Shown one piece after another: positions 36,634-46,617 of a stretch of 64,000 nt of DNA. The notes beneath the pieces were generated by a model. It worked only from the letters and a program-made list of their open reading frames with translations. It was not told the origin of the DNA and made no database searches. Every line of letters begins with the position of its first letter. Positions within the stretch are counted from its first letter, which is position 1. A program made the position numbers and the translations under genes. The stretch comes from an uncultured Methylophilaceae bacterium (GTDB lineage: Bacteria > Pseudomonadota > Gammaproteobacteria > Burkholderiales > Methylophilaceae): contig CAILHX010000008.1 of the NCBI GenBank assembly GCA_903834185.1, positions 1-64,000 on the forward strand, given 5' to 3'.

Positions 36634-37335
36634 CTAAGGCACTTCTGCACTATTCATTCGGGCAAGAATAATCCCGGTTTTTTTTGCCAGCCCTCGCGCT
36701 ACACGATGGCTGTCGTAAAACCGGGGATTTGGAACCATAGCTGCCAGTTGCGCAGCTTGCTCGGTATCCAGTCCGGCAGCACTGACATGATAGTAGTGTC
36801 TAGCAGCAGCTTCAGCTCCGAAGACACCATTTCCCCATTCGATACTATTCAGATATATCTCAAGAATACGGCGTTTGCTCATCATATTCTCCAGCATCAC
36901 CGTGATCATCGCTTCTTCCAGCTTGCGCCAGGGAGTGCGGCGACCTGATAAGAACAGGTTTTTGGCAAGTTGCTGGCTGATAGTAGATCCACCTGCGATG
37001 ATTTTGCCTTTTTTCACATTCTTTTCGTAGGCCTTTTGCATGCCATCCCAGTCAAAACCTTCGTGGTCCACGAATTTCGCATCTTCTGCGGCAATCACGG
37101 CACGTTTGAGATTATTGGAAATACGGTTGTAAGGCACCCAACGATGCTGGATCTCGGCATCCGGATTTTTGGTTTGCAACACTTTTTCCTGTGCGACCAT
37201 GAAGGCACTGCTGTCAGGATTATGATCAACCCACCACCACACATGCAGAAAAAGCCAGACCTGATAGACAAGCAGCAACAGCGCCGCCCATAGCACCAGG
37301 CGCCAGAGCAAAGAAGGCGAAGTGCGACGTTTCAT
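36634..37335 (-). CDS. mtgA: Monofunctional peptidoglycan glycosyltransferase
   Basis: 233-residue GT51 enzyme polymerising lipid II into glycan strands. Membrane anchor at about 12-30 (LVLWAALLLLVYQVWLFL), catalytic Glu in AVIAAEDAKFVDHEGFDWDGM, the GGSTISQQLAKNLFLSGRRTPWRKLEEA motif and ILEIYLNSIEWGNGVFGAEAAARHYY. The stop overlaps nothing downstream; the start lies 4 bases inside the end of aroE, so the two genes are coupled. Confidence 0.95.
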   Translation of the reverse strand: MKRRTSPSLLWRLVLWAALLLLVYQVWLFLHVWWWVDHNPDSSAFMVAQEKVLQTKNPDAEIQHRWVPYNRISNNLKRAVIAAEDAKFVDHEGFDWDGMQKAYEKNVKKGKIIAGGSTISQQLAKNLFLSGRRTPWRKLEEAMITVMLENMMSKRRILEIYLNSIEWGNGVFGAEAAARHYYHVSAAGLDTEQAAQLAAMVPNPRFYDSHRVARGLAKKTGIILARMNSAEVP

Positions 37336-38174
37336 GCAGAACGAAGTTGAGCGATCACGGGAGCGGTATCGGGTCGCACACCTCGCCAGATAAAAAAGGC
37401 TTCGGCAGCCTGCTCCACCAGCATGCCCAAACCGTCTGCGACTTGAGCGCCGTGCGTGCGTGCGAATTTCATAAAAGGTGTTTCGCGACCATACATCATG
37501 TCATAAGCCAGTGCACCGGGGGCGAAAACGCTGTCAGGGATCGCTGGAAGTTCATCATTCAGGCTGCTTGAAGTAGCATTGATAACCAAATCGAAGCTGC
37601 AGCCATTTAACTCCTCAAAGCATTTGGCTAGCACCTCGGTATCATCAGCTCGAAGTTTAGCAAGCGGTGCCAGAATTTTTGCAGCTTCCTCAGCTTTGGC
37701 AAAGGTTCTATTGGAAATGATCAGTTGCATAGGTGACTGTTCCCGCAACGGTCCGAGTACGCCAAATGCGGCACCGCCTGCTCCAACCAATAACACCTTC
37801 TTACCCTTTATATCAAAGCCAAGATTTTTGCTGATGTCAGTTACCAATCCCACACCATCTGTATTGTCGCCAGAAATCTCGCCATTGCAAAAGCTGAGCG
37901 TATTGATAGCCCTCGCGAATTCTGCACGAGGGGTATCTCGTTTACTCGTTTTCAGGAAAGCGCTGTATTTGAAAGGCACGGTAACGTTCGCACCTTTATA
38001 ACCTTGCGCAATCAAACGGTCCACCGTTTTGGAAAAACCGTCCTCAGTATCTATTGGCGCAAGAACGCGCTCATAGCTTATATCCTGCCGGGTTTGCCTG
38101 GCAAAAGCCGCGTGGATCTCAGGTGACTTGCTGTGCTCAACGGGGTTACCGATGACAGCATATTTATCTGTCAC
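37332..38174 (-). CDS. aroE: Shikimate dehydrogenase (NADP+)
   Basis: 280-residue enzyme reducing 3-dehydroshikimate in aromatic amino-acid synthesis. Substrate-binding NPVEHSKSPEIHAAFA at about 8-23, catalytic Lys in GANVTVPFKYSAF, nucleotide motif VLLVGAGGAAFGVLGPL and the ISNRTFAKAEE NADP-selectivity loop are present. Confidence 0.96.
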   Translation of the reverse strand: MTDKYAVIGNPVEHSKSPEIHAAFARQTRQDISYERVLAPIDTEDGFSKTVDRLIAQGYKGANVTVPFKYSAFLKTSKRDTPRAEFARAINTLSFCNGEISGDNTDGVGLVTDISKNLGFDIKGKKVLLVGAGGAAFGVLGPLREQSPMQLIISNRTFAKAEEAAKILAPLAKLRADDTEVLAKCFEELNGCSFDLVINATSSSLNDELPAIPDSVFAPGALAYDMMYGRETPFMKFARTHGAQVADGLGMLVEQAAEAFFIWRGVRPDTAPVIAQLRSA

Positions 38175-38624
38175 TTAATTACTCCAAGGCAATCCCGCTG
38201 CTTTCCAGCCATTGGTTTTTCCTCGCTGCTTTTCGCGATTGGGCTCACCTTCGAATCCTTGCAGTACATTGTAGCTTTCGGTGTAGCCCGCCTGCTGAGC
38301 TGCTGTTGCTGCATTATGGGAGCGGCCGCCGCTGCGGCAGATAAACATGACCAGCGATTCCTTGTCCACCTGCATTGTCAGCTGAGCAAGAAAATCAGGA
38401 TTCGGCTTCCAGTCAGGATAATAAGACCATTCAATATGTTCCGCACCAGGTATACGCCCGACCAGATCCAGCTCCTGTCTGCTACGCACATCCACCAGCT
38501 TGGCATGCGGTGCTGATTGCAAAACCTCCTGTGCTTGCTGCGGCGTCAGTGCACCCGAGTAAGGCAAATCATTTGCCAATGCAACCTGCTTGGCTTCTTC
38601 CAAAGTTTTACTAAGTGAGTTCAT
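38175..38624 (-). CDS. Rhodanese-like domain protein
   Basis: 149-residue single rhodanese domain. The Cys in MFICRSGGRSHNAA (about residue 114) is at the active-site position, with LVDVRSRQELDLVGRIPGAEHIEWSYY upstream. The protein likely transfers sulfane sulfur in the cytoplasm; no signal peptide. It lies one base upstream of aroE in the same direction. Substrate unknown. Confidence 0.88.
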   Translation of the reverse strand: MNSLSKTLEEAKQVALANDLPYSGALTPQQAQEVLQSAPHAKLVDVRSRQELDLVGRIPGAEHIEWSYYPDWKPNPDFLAQLTMQVDKESLVMFICRSGGRSHNAATAAQQAGYTESYNVLQGFEGEPNREKQRGKTNGWKAAGLPWSN

Positions 38625-38686
38625 GATACTTTCCTAATCCAGATAATATTTGCATTATACCCTCGACAAACGGCATGCTTCAGCTG

Positions 38687-38701
38687 GCACGTGATTGGTG
38701 C
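38687..38701. promoter_or_regulatory. NtrC-binding box 1 upstream of glnA
   Basis: GCACGTGATTGGTGC: GCAC-N7-GTGC dyad, close to the NtrC consensus TGCACY-N5-GGTGCA. Centre about 126 bp upstream of the predicted sigma-54 start. Confidence 0.75.
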
Positions 38702-38716
38702 AGAAAAATTTTGGTT

Positions 38717-38731
38717 GCACTTTATTGGTGC
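38717..38731. promoter_or_regulatory. NtrC-binding box 2 upstream of glnA
   Basis: GCACTTTATTGGTGC, 30 bp centre-to-centre from box 1 (about three helical turns), so both face the same side of the DNA, like the paired enhancer sites of enterobacterial glnA. Confidence 0.75.
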
Positions 38732-38793
38732 GTCATGTTTTGGTTTTATTTCGTTTATGCCTGTGGGAAAATGGCATTTCATCGTAATTCGCG

Positions 38794-38809
38794 TGGCACG
38801 TTTTATGCT
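38794..38809 (+). promoter_or_regulatory. Sigma-54 promoter of glnA
   Basis: TGGCACGTTTTATGCT matches TGGCACG-N4-TTGCW with one mismatch and correct -24/-12 spacing. The start would be near 38820, giving a 40-nt leader. Confidence 0.8.
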
Positions 38810-38859
38810 ACCTCATAACCTAGTCTTACTTTTAACCACAACAAATTCAGGAGATACAA

Positions 38860-40269
38860 ATGGCAGTCGCTGACGTAATGAAAATGATCAAGGACAACGA
38901 TATTCGTTTCGTTGACTTTCGCTTCACTGACACTCGCGGTAAGGAGCAGCACGTGAGCGTGCCAGTTTCTGCCTTCGATGAAAAAAAGTTTACCGAAGGG
39001 CACGCATTTGACGGCTCTTCCATCGCCGGCTGGAAAGGCATCAACGCTTCTGACATGCAACTGATGCCTGACCCGGATACGGCCAACATCGATCCTTTTT
39101 TCGATGAACCAACGCTGATCCTGACTTGCGACGTGCTCGAACCGGAAACCGGTGAAGGCTATGACCGCGACCCACGCTCCATCGCCAAGCGCGCAGAGGC
39201 CTACCTCAAATCATCCGGCATTGGCGACACCGCCTACTTCGGCCCGGAACCAGAATTCTTTATTTTCGACTCCGTAACATGGAGTGCCGACATGTCCGGC
39301 AGTTCAGTCAAGATCAATGCCGATGAAGCTGCATGGGCTTCAGCCAACATAATAGAAGGTGGTAATATCGGTCACCGTCCTGCCGTCAAGGGCGGCTATT
39401 TCCCGGTTCCTCCTGTGGATTCACTGCAGGATATCCGTTCTGCCATGTGTATCGCACTTGAAGAAATGGGCGTACCCGTTGAAGTGCACCACCACGAAGT
39501 GGCAACTGCAGGACAGTGTGAAATCGGCACCCTGTTTTCTTCCCTCACCAAGCGTGCCGACTGGACGCAGATCCTGAAATATGTGGTATTGAACGTTGCA
39601 CATCAGTATGGCAAGACGGCTACTTTCATGCCTAAGCCTATCGTTGGCGACAACGGCTCCGGCATGCATGTGCACCAATCCATCTGGAAAGATGGCAAGA
39701 ATCTCTTTGCAGGCAATGGCTACGCAGGACTGAGTGACTTTGCACTATATTACATAGGCGGCATCATCAAGCACGCACGTGCACTGAATGCCATCACCAA
39801 TCCTGGCACCAACTCTTACAAGCGTCTTGTTCCAGGCTTCGAGGCTCCAGTGAAACTGGCCTACTCTGCCCGTAACCGTTCGGCTTCTATCCGCGTACCT
39901 TATGTACAGTCAGACAAGGCGCGTCGTATCGAAGCACGCTTCCCTGATCCTATCGCCAACCCATATCTGGCTTTCTCTGCATTGATGATGGCCGGTCTCG
40001 ATGGCGTGCAAAACAAGATACATCCTGGCGAACCAGCGACTAAAGACCTCTACCATTTGTCGCCTGAAGAAGATGCACAAATTCCAACCGTATGTTCCAG
40101 CCTTGAGCAGGCACTGGAATATCTGGACAAGGATCGCGAGTTCCTCACCCGTGGCGGCGTGTTCTCAAACGATATGCTTGATGCCTATATTGAGCTGAAA
40201 ATGCAGGAAGTTACGCGCTTCCGCATGACCACGCATCCAATTGAGTTTGATATGTACTACAGCTGCTAA
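38860..40269 (+). CDS. glnA: Glutamine synthetase type I
   Basis: 469-residue GSI-beta type enzyme condensing ammonia and glutamate to glutamine. [29 protein letters not shown], the ATP/Glu-binding [17 protein letters not shown]-type region and [11 protein letters not shown] are intact, and Tyr398 in KDLYHL is the adenylylation site used by GlnE. AGGAGATAC precedes the ATG. It is followed by its own terminator, so ntrB/ntrC need their own promoter or read-through. Confidence 0.98.
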   Translation: MAVADVMKMIKDNDIRFVDFRFTDTRGKEQHVSVPVSAFDEKKFTEGHAFDGSSIAGWKGINASDMQLMPDPDTANIDPFFDEPTLILTCDVLEPETGEGYDRDPRSIAKRAEAYLKSSGIGDTAYFGPEPEFFIFDSVTWSADMSGSSVKINADEAAWASANIIEGGNIGHRPAVKGGYFPVPPVDSLQDIRSAMCIALEEMGVPVEVHHHEVATAGQCEIGTLFSSLTKRADWTQILKYVVLNVAHQYGKTATFMPKPIVGDNGSGMHVHQSIWKDGKNLFAGNGYAGLSDFALYYIGGIIKHARALNAITNPGTNSYKRLVPGFEAPVKLAYSARNRSASIRVPYVQSDKARRIEARFPDPIANPYLAFSALMMAGLDGVQNKIHPGEPATKDLYHLSPEEDAQIPTVCSSLEQALEYLDKDREFLTRGGVFSNDMLDAYIELKMQEVTRFRMTTHPIEFDMYYSC

Positions 40270-40290
40270 TTTATAACGCGGCAAGATGAG

Positions 40291-40319
40291 GGCGGGGATG
40301 AAAATCTCCGCCTTTTTTA
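40291..40319 (+). terminator. Intrinsic terminator of glnA
   Basis: GGCGGGGA, loop TGAAAA, TCTCCGCC (one G-U pair) and six or more T, 21 bases past the stop codon. Confidence 0.88.
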
Positions 40320-40354
40320 TTGGCCTCAGCGTCAATCTCCACTAAACTGCATAT

Positions 40355-40753
40355 ATGAAAACACTATTGTTTTTTTTCGGACTTTGCTTTACCACTATCG
40401 CTGTTGCGCAAACCTGCTCTTATGGCAAGGTAGGTAATTCCGTCATGATTGCCAATGTACCTTTGCAGTCCACCCGAAATCATGCCCAAGGGGAATGCTT
40501 CGGGGAGGCAGAAGCAGAATCGTCAAAAACCACAAAATTCATTAAAAACAGCCCTACGCCAACAGACTTCCCCAAAGTTGATGCCGCCACGCAACAACAA
40601 CGCGATGGCACCCGTCGACAGATTTTGCAGGATGAATTGAATAGTGAGCACAAGGCGCTGGAAGAAGCACAAAAATCCAATAAGACCCCCGATATCACGC
40701 TACATCAGCAAAATATCAATATGCTGGAAAAAGAACTATCCAGTATCAAGTAG
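40355..40753 (+). CDS. Small secreted protein, function unknown
   Basis: 132-residue protein with a clear signal peptide (TLLFFFGLCFTTIAVAQ, cleavage near residue 19). The mature part has two Cys (QTCSY, GECFG) in a short region resembling DUF4124-type proteins, then a charged helical tail with coiled-coil character (QDELNSEHKALEEAQKSNK). Small proteins of this sort often lie between glnA and ntrB in Betaproteobacteria. No function can be given. Confidence 0.72.
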   Translation: MKTLLFFFGLCFTTIAVAQTCSYGKVGNSVMIANVPLQSTRNHAQGECFGEAEAESSKTTKFIKNSPTPTDFPKVDAATQQQRDGTRRQILQDELNSEHKALEEAQKSNKTPDITLHQQNINMLEKELSSIK

Positions 40754-40779
40754 TGTTTTTTTACGCGCATCGCAAATTC

Positions 40780-40795
40780 TGGCGCGGCTCTTGCT
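40780..40795 (+). promoter_or_regulatory. Putative sigma-54 promoter of ntrBC
   Basis: TGGCGCGGCTCTTGCT matches TGGCACG-N4-TTGCW with one mismatch. The -12 C is at 40794, which puts +1 at 40806, exactly on the ntrB start codon; no ribosome site precedes that ATG. If real, the ntrB message would be leaderless. No NtrC box is visible upstream. Confidence 0.4.
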
Positions 40796-40805
40796 AATCT
40801 AACTT

Positions 40806-41891
40806 ATGGTTTATCTTACCCCTCCCGATTTCTCCGGTCTCGAGTACCTCGCCACTGCCACATTATTGCTGGACAGTGAGCAGCGTATCTCCTATGTCAA
40901 CCCCGCTGCCGAAGTGATGTTCGCTGTCAGTCGCAGTCAAATTGTGGGGATGACGGTGAGACAATTATTTCTTGATGCAGAGGTGCTGACACTTGCTGTC
41001 AATAACGCTCTGGCAAAACAAAGCCCGTATCGTGAACACGAATTCCTGATCACCACCTACCGCCACCTCACCTTGTCAGTCACCTGCATCGTGACGCCGA
41101 TGGAGGCTTCTTCCGCCAGTCTGGTACTCGAATTCCTGCAAATGGATCAGCAGCTACGAATAGCGCGTGAAGAGCGTATGCTGATACAGCAGCAAGCCAA
41201 TGCCGAACTGTTGCGCAACCTCGCGCACGAAATACGTAATCCCTTGGGAGGCCTGCGGGGAGCGGCGCAATTGCTGGAAGGAGAACTGCCCCAGCCCGGA
41301 TTGCGCGAATACACGCAAGTCATCATCAAAGAAGCTGATAGGCTACAAAAACTGATGGATAGACTGCTTGCACCACACCAGATCCCCAAGTACGAACTGA
41401 CCAATATACATGAAGTATTGGAACGCGTACGCAGCCTGCTGCTGGCCGAATCCTCTCAAAATATTGTAGTCAAGCGTGATTACGATCTTAGCCTGCCCGA
41501 TATTGTGGGCGATAAGGAAAAGCTTATCCAGGCAGTGCTCAATATCACGCGTAATGCTGTGCAGGCAATGCCGGAAAAAGGCGAGATTACGCTCCGAACG
41601 CGCTCCGAACGTCAGGTAACTCTCGCTAAAAAACGCTATCGCGTCGCAATCAAACTGCAAATCATAGATAACGGTCCCGGTATTCCCGAAGCCATACGCG
41701 AACGCATTTTCTATCCTCTGGTATCGGGCCGTGAAGGTGGTACTGGCCTGGGATTAACTCTGGCACAAAATTTCATTACGCAGCACCATGGCATGATCGA
41801 GTGTGAAAGCGCGCCGGGGCGCACTTGCTTTACCATTCTTCTGCCAATTGAAACAAATACAAAATCAACTAAATATCAGGAAAAAAAATGA
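40806..41891 (+). CDS. ntrB: Nitrogen regulation sensor kinase NtrB
   Basis: 361-residue cytoplasmic kinase/phosphatase for NtrC, controlled by PII. PAS domain about 8-110 (ATATLLLDSEQRISYVNPAAEVMFAVSRSQIVGM), phospho-acceptor His141 in LRNLAHEIRNPLGGLRGAAQLLEGELP, N-box NITRNAVQAMPE, and IIDNGPGIP and GGTGLGLTLAQNFI in the ATPase domain. There is no Shine-Dalgarno sequence. Its end overlaps the ntrC start by 4 bases. Confidence 0.96.
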   Translation: MVYLTPPDFSGLEYLATATLLLDSEQRISYVNPAAEVMFAVSRSQIVGMTVRQLFLDAEVLTLAVNNALAKQSPYREHEFLITTYRHLTLSVTCIVTPMEASSASLVLEFLQMDQQLRIAREERMLIQQQANAELLRNLAHEIRNPLGGLRGAAQLLEGELPQPGLREYTQVIIKEADRLQKLMDRLLAPHQIPKYELTNIHEVLERVRSLLLAESSQNIVVKRDYDLSLPDIVGDKEKLIQAVLNITRNAVQAMPEKGEITLRTRSERQVTLAKKRYRVAIKLQIIDNGPGIPEAIRERIFYPLVSGREGGTGLGLTLAQNFITQHHGMIECESAPGRTCFTILLPIETNTKSTKYQEKK

Positions 41892-43282
41892 AGCCAATCT
41901 GGATCATTGACGACGACAAATCCATCCGCTGGGTATTCGAAAAAGCGCTCGGACGTACGGACATGCCTTTCAAATCTTTCACTTCTGTTCCAGAAGCTTT
42001 GGCCGAGCTGGAAATATCGGAGCCACAAGTCGTGGTCAGCGATATACGCATGCCGGGAGGCTCGGGGCTTGATCTGCTGCAGGCAATCAAGCAAAAGTTT
42101 GCCGATGTGCCGTTCATTATCATGACCGCCTATTCCGACCTTGAAAGCGCAGTTTCCGCTTTTCAGGGTGGTGCATTCGAATACCTGGCCAAGCCATTTG
42201 ATGTGGATCAGGCAATAGACATCATCCGCCGCGCCGTCGAGGAAAGTGAGCGCGAAAGCGTGGAAACGCAGGTGATGGAAGCAACCCCGGAAATCATCGG
42301 TCAGGCTCCCACCATGCAGGAAGTGTTTCGCGCCATTGGTCGTTTATCGCGCTCCAATGCCACCGTGCTCATCAACGGCGAATCAGGCACAGGCAAAGAG
42401 TTGGTGGCGATGGCGTTGCATCGCCACAGCCCGCGCGCCAGCAATCCTTTTATCGCCATCAACACTGCAGCCATTCCCAAAGACTTGCTGGAATCTGAAT
42501 TATTCGGTCATGAGCGCGGTGCATTTACCGGGGCACAGGCAATGCGTCGGGGTCGCTTCGAGCAGGCTGATACCGGCACGTTGTTTCTGGATGAGATCGG
42601 AGACATGCCGCCTGACCTGCAGACCCGGCTTTTGCGTGTGCTGAGCGATGGGCAGTTCTATCGCGTAGGCGGACATCAGCCCGTCAAAGTGAATGTGCGC
42701 ATTATCACAGCGACCCATCAGGATCTGGAAGAACGGGTAAGACAAGGATTATTCCGCGACGATTTGTTCCATCGCTTGAATGTGATTCGCTTAAGGTTGC
42801 CCCCGTTGCGTGAAAGAAGAGAAGATATCACGCCGCTGACGCGGCACTTTTTACAGCAAAGCGCACTGTCATTAGGAGTAGAGCCCAAACAGCCGACTGC
42901 AGCCGCGCTACGCTATCTGACTTCGCTCAATTGGGGAGGCAATGTACGACAGTTGGAAAACGTATGCCACTGGCTGACCGTTATGGCACCCGGGCAAAAC
43001 GTGGACGTTGCGGATCTGCCGCCTGAATTACGCGAAACCAGTAACACAGATGTCACTGCGACGACTGACTGGCACACTGGCTTGGAGCAGGAGCTGACCG
43101 CCATGCTTAATCGCGGCGATGCCAACATTCTGGAAACGCTGACGCATCAGTTCGAGCGTACCTTGATCACAAAAACATTGGCCCATACCGGCGGCAGGCG
43201 CATAGAGGCATCTCAACTGTTAGGGATGGGACGTAATACTCTGACGCGTAAAGTGCAGGAGTTGGGCATAGAAGAACAGTAG
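41888..43282 (+). CDS. ntrC: Nitrogen regulation response regulator NtrC
   Basis: 464-residue sigma-54 activator. Receiver with Asp52 ([13 protein letters not shown]), AAA+ domain with [11 protein letters not shown], the sigma-54-contacting GAFTGA loop ([19 protein letters not shown]), [10 protein letters not shown], and a C-terminal Fis-type helix-turn-helix ([28 protein letters not shown]). It is the natural ligand for the GCAC-N7-GTGC boxes upstream of glnA and after ureG. Confidence 0.98.
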   Translation: MKPIWIIDDDKSIRWVFEKALGRTDMPFKSFTSVPEALAELEISEPQVVVSDIRMPGGSGLDLLQAIKQKFADVPFIIMTAYSDLESAVSAFQGGAFEYLAKPFDVDQAIDIIRRAVEESERESVETQVMEATPEIIGQAPTMQEVFRAIGRLSRSNATVLINGESGTGKELVAMALHRHSPRASNPFIAINTAAIPKDLLESELFGHERGAFTGAQAMRRGRFEQADTGTLFLDEIGDMPPDLQTRLLRVLSDGQFYRVGGHQPVKVNVRIITATHQDLEERVRQGLFRDDLFHRLNVIRLRLPPLRERREDITPLTRHFLQQSALSLGVEPKQPTAAALRYLTSLNWGGNVRQLENVCHWLTVMAPGQNVDVADLPPELRETSNTDVTATTDWHTGLEQELTAMLNRGDANILETLTHQFERTLITKTLAHTGGRRIEASQLLGMGRNTLTRKVQELGIEEQ

Positions 43283-43319
43283 GCCCGATAGGCCGAAGAA
43301 AACAATTGCCCGGCGATTT

Positions 43320-43922
43320 TTAGCAGTTGATGATGCCGCGCTGTTGCAGGAGCGCAAGGACTTTATCCACGCATTCATCCAGCGACTGCAAAGAAGTATT
43401 CAACAGCAATTCCGGCGACGCCGGGGATTCATAGGGGGATGAAATGCCGGTAAATTCCTCTATTTCCCCGCTACGGGCTTTTACGTAAAGCCCTTTTACG
43501 TCACGTTGTTCGCATACCTCCAGAGGGCAATGACAATAGATTTCCAGAAAATCTTCCGCCTCCACCAGAGCACGCACCTTGTTTCTATCATCCTGATACG
43601 GTGAAATAAACGCCGTTAAAGTGATCACACCGGCCTCGATAAACAGCTTTGACATTTCACCTATGCGTCGTACATTTTCACTGCGGTCGGCTTTAGCAAA
43701 CCCGAGGTCGGAACATAAGCCGTGCCGTACATTGTCACCATCCAGCACAAAAGTGCGGCAGCCCAGCTTATGCAAACGCCCTTCCACTGCGTGTGCGAGC
43801 GTTGATTTTCCCGCGCCGGAGAGGCCGGTGAACCAAACAATCACGCTGCGGTGACCGTTTTGTTTTGCTCTATCGGAACGGCTTACAAGCGGTGGATACC
43901 CTTTGATGTTTGGTGTCGCCAT
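43320..43922 (-). CDS. cysC: Adenylyl-sulfate kinase
   Basis: 200-residue APS kinase making PAPS. P-loop GLSGAGKST near residue 34, VLDGDNVRHGLCSDLGF and RRIGEMSKLFIEAGVITLTAFISPY are the family signatures, and FLEIYCHCPLEVCEQRDVKGLY follows. It stands alone here: no cysD, cysN, cysH or sulfotransferase gene in the window. The gene is convergent with ntrC, 37 bases apart. Confidence 0.94.
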   Translation of the reverse strand: MATPNIKGYPPLVSRSDRAKQNGHRSVIVWFTGLSGAGKSTLAHAVEGRLHKLGCRTFVLDGDNVRHGLCSDLGFAKADRSENVRRIGEMSKLFIEAGVITLTAFISPYQDDRNKVRALVEAEDFLEIYCHCPLEVCEQRDVKGLYVKARSGEIEEFTGISSPYESPASPELLLNTSLQSLDECVDKVLALLQQRGIINC

Positions 43923-43935
43923 GAGTAACCCTGCA

Positions 43936-43952
43936 ACAATAATGCTTATTGT
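43936..43952. repeat. Short perfect inverted repeat upstream of cysC
   Basis: ACAATAA, TGC, TTATTGT: 7-bp arms with a 3-base centre, 14 bp before the cysC start codon and within 40 bp of the prpD stop. Possible operator or weak hairpin; no T-run. Confidence 0.35.
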
Positions 43953-43973
43953 ATCAGGCGCGATTCGACGCCA

Positions 43974-45437
43974 TCAATTTACCATCATGTCCACAAATAC
44001 ATGCACCGGTGTAGCTTCCAGCTTTTTCTGATCCAGACATAGCTGCAGGATCATCCCCTGCTGTGCCGTAGAAAATCGCCGGGCAAGGTTGGTCTTGAAC
44101 TTATTCACCAATTGCGGAATTCCTTCGCTGCGCCGGCGGCGATGTCCTATAGGATATTCCACGGCGACACGATCAGACTTGCTCCCATCCTTGAAAAACA
44201 ATTGTATGGCATTGGCAATGGAACGCTTTTCCGGATCAAGATAATCCTGTGTATATTCCAGCCATTCTTCGCACACCATCTTGTCACGCAAGGCGTCTAT
44301 GCGCGGGTCGGCAGCAACATCATCTTCGTAATCGGCTGCGGTAAGGCCACCTTTGAGCAAGCCAATGGCGACCATGTACTGAATACAATGGTCACGGTCA
44401 GCAGGATTCGCCAGCGGGCCTTGTTTGTCTATGATGCGGATGGCCGACTCATGCGTAGTGATGACGATCTTGTCTATGCTGGCGATTTTTTCCAACGTAT
44501 CCAACTTGCCGCCGACATCAGGGAATAGCTGGATTGCACACTCCACAGCAGTTTGCGCATGGAACTCAGCAGGAAAGGATATTTTGAACAATACCTGCTC
44601 CATGACATACGAGCCATAGGCGCGCTGGAACTTGAACGCATTACCCTTGAACAACACATCGTAGAACCCCCAGCCTTTGGCCGTCAACGCAGAGGGGTAA
44701 CCCATTTCGCCTTGCATGGTCATCAAACTCAAACGTACAGCGCGACTGGTAGCATCACCCGCCGCCCATGATTTGCGGGAGCCGGTGTTCGGGCTATGGC
44801 GATAGGTACGCAGGCTTTGGCCATCTATCCAGGCATTGGAAACTGCATTAATGATGTCCTGCTTGCTGCCTCCCAGCATACCGGTGACCACAGCGGTTGA
44901 GGCGATTTTGACCAGCACCACGTGATCGAGTCCCACACGATTAAAGCTGTTCTCCAGTGCCAGTACGCCCTGGATCTCATGCGCCTTGATCATGGCAGTA
45001 AGCACGTCCTTTACCGTGAGCGGTGATTTTCCTTGTGCTACACACGTACGTGAAAGCCAGTCAGCGGTTGCCAGAATGCCGCCCAGATTGTCGGAAGGGT
45101 GTCCCCATTCGGCAGCAAGCCATGTATCGTTGAAATCCAGCCAGCGAATCATGGCGCCGATATTGAAAGCGGCAAGCACAGGGTCAAGTTGGAACTGCGT
45201 ACCGGGTACTTTTGCGCCATTAGGCACCACGGTTCCAGGCACTATCGGCCCCAGCAGTTTGGTACAAGCCGGATAATCCAAAGCCTCAAAACCGCAACCC
45301 AGGGTATCCATCAGGCAGTTGCGCGCAGTATCGAATGCTTCGCTACTGGTGATCTGGTAATCGTAAATATAATCGGCAATATCAACCAGTTCCTGATCAG
45401 GCTCGGGGCGGATATTGGAAATGTGTGTAGTCATCAT
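43974..45437 (-). CDS. prpD: 2-Methylcitrate dehydratase
   Basis: 487-residue MmgE/PrpD family protein that dehydrates 2-methylcitrate to 2-methyl-cis-aconitate. Recognisable parts: [56 protein letters not shown] (substrate-site Asp/His), [18 protein letters not shown] and [16 protein letters not shown]. Length matches PrpD rather than the AcnD/PrpF route, for which no genes are seen here; rehydration must use an aconitase encoded elsewhere. It is the last gene of the minus-strand methylcitrate operon. Confidence 0.95.
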   Translation of the reverse strand: MMTTHISNIRPEPDQELVDIADYIYDYQITSSEAFDTARNCLMDTLGCGFEALDYPACTKLLGPIVPGTVVPNGAKVPGTQFQLDPVLAAFNIGAMIRWLDFNDTWLAAEWGHPSDNLGGILATADWLSRTCVAQGKSPLTVKDVLTAMIKAHEIQGVLALENSFNRVGLDHVVLVKIASTAVVTGMLGGSKQDIINAVSNAWIDGQSLRTYRHSPNTGSRKSWAAGDATSRAVRLSLMTMQGEMGYPSALTAKGWGFYDVLFKGNAFKFQRAYGSYVMEQVLFKISFPAEFHAQTAVECAIQLFPDVGGKLDTLEKIASIDKIVITTHESAIRIIDKQGPLANPADRDHCIQYMVAIGLLKGGLTAADYEDDVAADPRIDALRDKMVCEEWLEYTQDYLDPEKRSIANAIQLFFKDGSKSDRVAVEYPIGHRRRRSEGIPQLVNKFKTNLARRFSTAQQGMILQLCLDQKKLEATPVHVFVDMMVN

Positions 45438-45468
45438 GAGGCTTTCATCAATGTTTATCGCTGGCAGT

Positions 45469-46617
45469 CTAGCGATTTGCGATAGGTACGAACGGGCGAT
45501 TCGCCGGACCGTTGTACTCGGCGTTGGGACGAATGATCTTGTTGTCTATGCGCTGTTCAATGACGTGCGCCACCCAGCCGCTGGTTCGCGAAATCACGAA
45601 TATCGGCGTGAACATGCCGGTCGGAATGCCCATCAGGTGGTAGCTAGAGGCGCTGTACCAGTCCAGATTGGGAAACATTTTTTTCTCGCGCCACATCACG
45701 GACTCTATTCGTGAAGACACATCGAAAAGCGTCATATTTCCGCTATCTTCGCTTAATTTTCTGCTAACTTCCTTGATTGCCTCATTTCTTGGGTCAGCGA
45801 TGGTATACACCGGATGGCCGAAGCCGATGATGATCTCTTTTGCTGCCATGCGGCTTATGATGTCAACCTCCGCTTCTTCGGCATTGCCATAGCGTTGAAT
45901 GATTCCCATCGCCGCCTCATTGGCACCACCATGCTTGGAACCCCGCAATGCGCCTATGGCTGCGGTGATGCACGAATACATATCCGACAACGTCCCCGCC
46001 ACCACCCGCGCCGCGAAAGTCGAAGCGTTGAACTCATGCTCTGCATACAGCACCAACGAAGCATTCATGGCAGCAATATGCAAATCTGTAGGGCCGCGAC
46101 CATGCAGCACGTGTAAAAAGTGCGCAGCGATGGAATCATCGTCTGTTTCCACCTCTACACGCTTGCCATTGTGGCTGTAGTGATACCAGTACAGCAGAAT
46201 GGAGCCGAAACAGGCGATCAGTCGATCACCCAGATCCTTGGCCGCCGGGGTATTACGGTCCGCCGCTTCCGGCTGCAAGCTGCCCAGCATGGAGCAGCCG
46301 GTGCGCATCACATCCATAGGGTGCGCCGAAGCAGGGATTTGCTCCAACACTATCCTCAACTTCTCCGGCAGGCCGCGCAACGCCTTCAACCTTTGGTGAT
46401 AAGCCGCAAGTTCGCTTGAGGTGGGTAACTCACCATGTATCAGCAGATGGGCAACTTCTTCAAAGGTTGCGCTTTTGGCTAATTCGATAATATCGTAACC
46501 GCGGTAATGCAAATCGTTACCGGTATGCCCCACAGTACAGATGGCAGTAGTGCCGGCTGTCACTCCTGCCAGTGCCACGCCTTTTTTCTTTTTGGGTTCT
46601 GCTGCAAGCGTATTCAC
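45469..46617 (-). CDS. prpC: 2-Methylcitrate synthase
   Basis: 382-residue citrate-synthase fold enzyme condensing propionyl-CoA with oxaloacetate. [30 protein letters not shown] at the N-terminus is typical of PrpC; catalytic His residues lie in [12 protein letters not shown] and [14 protein letters not shown], and the Asp in [27 protein letters not shown] region follows. Starts with GTG at 46617, overlapping the prpB stop by 4 bases. Confidence 0.95.
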   Translation of the reverse strand: MNTLAAEPKKKKGVALAGVTAGTTAICTVGHTGNDLHYRGYDIIELAKSATFEEVAHLLIHGELPTSSELAAYHQRLKALRGLPEKLRIVLEQIPASAHPMDVMRTGCSMLGSLQPEAADRNTPAAKDLGDRLIACFGSILLYWYHYSHNGKRVEVETDDDSIAAHFLHVLHGRGPTDLHIAAMNASLVLYAEHEFNASTFAARVVAGTLSDMYSCITAAIGALRGSKHGGANEAAMGIIQRYGNAEEAEVDIISRMAAKEIIIGFGHPVYTIADPRNEAIKEVSRKLSEDSGNMTLFDVSSRIESVMWREKKMFPNLDWYSASSYHLMGIPTGMFTPIFVISRTSGWVAHVIEQRIDNKIIRPNAEYNGPANRPFVPIANR

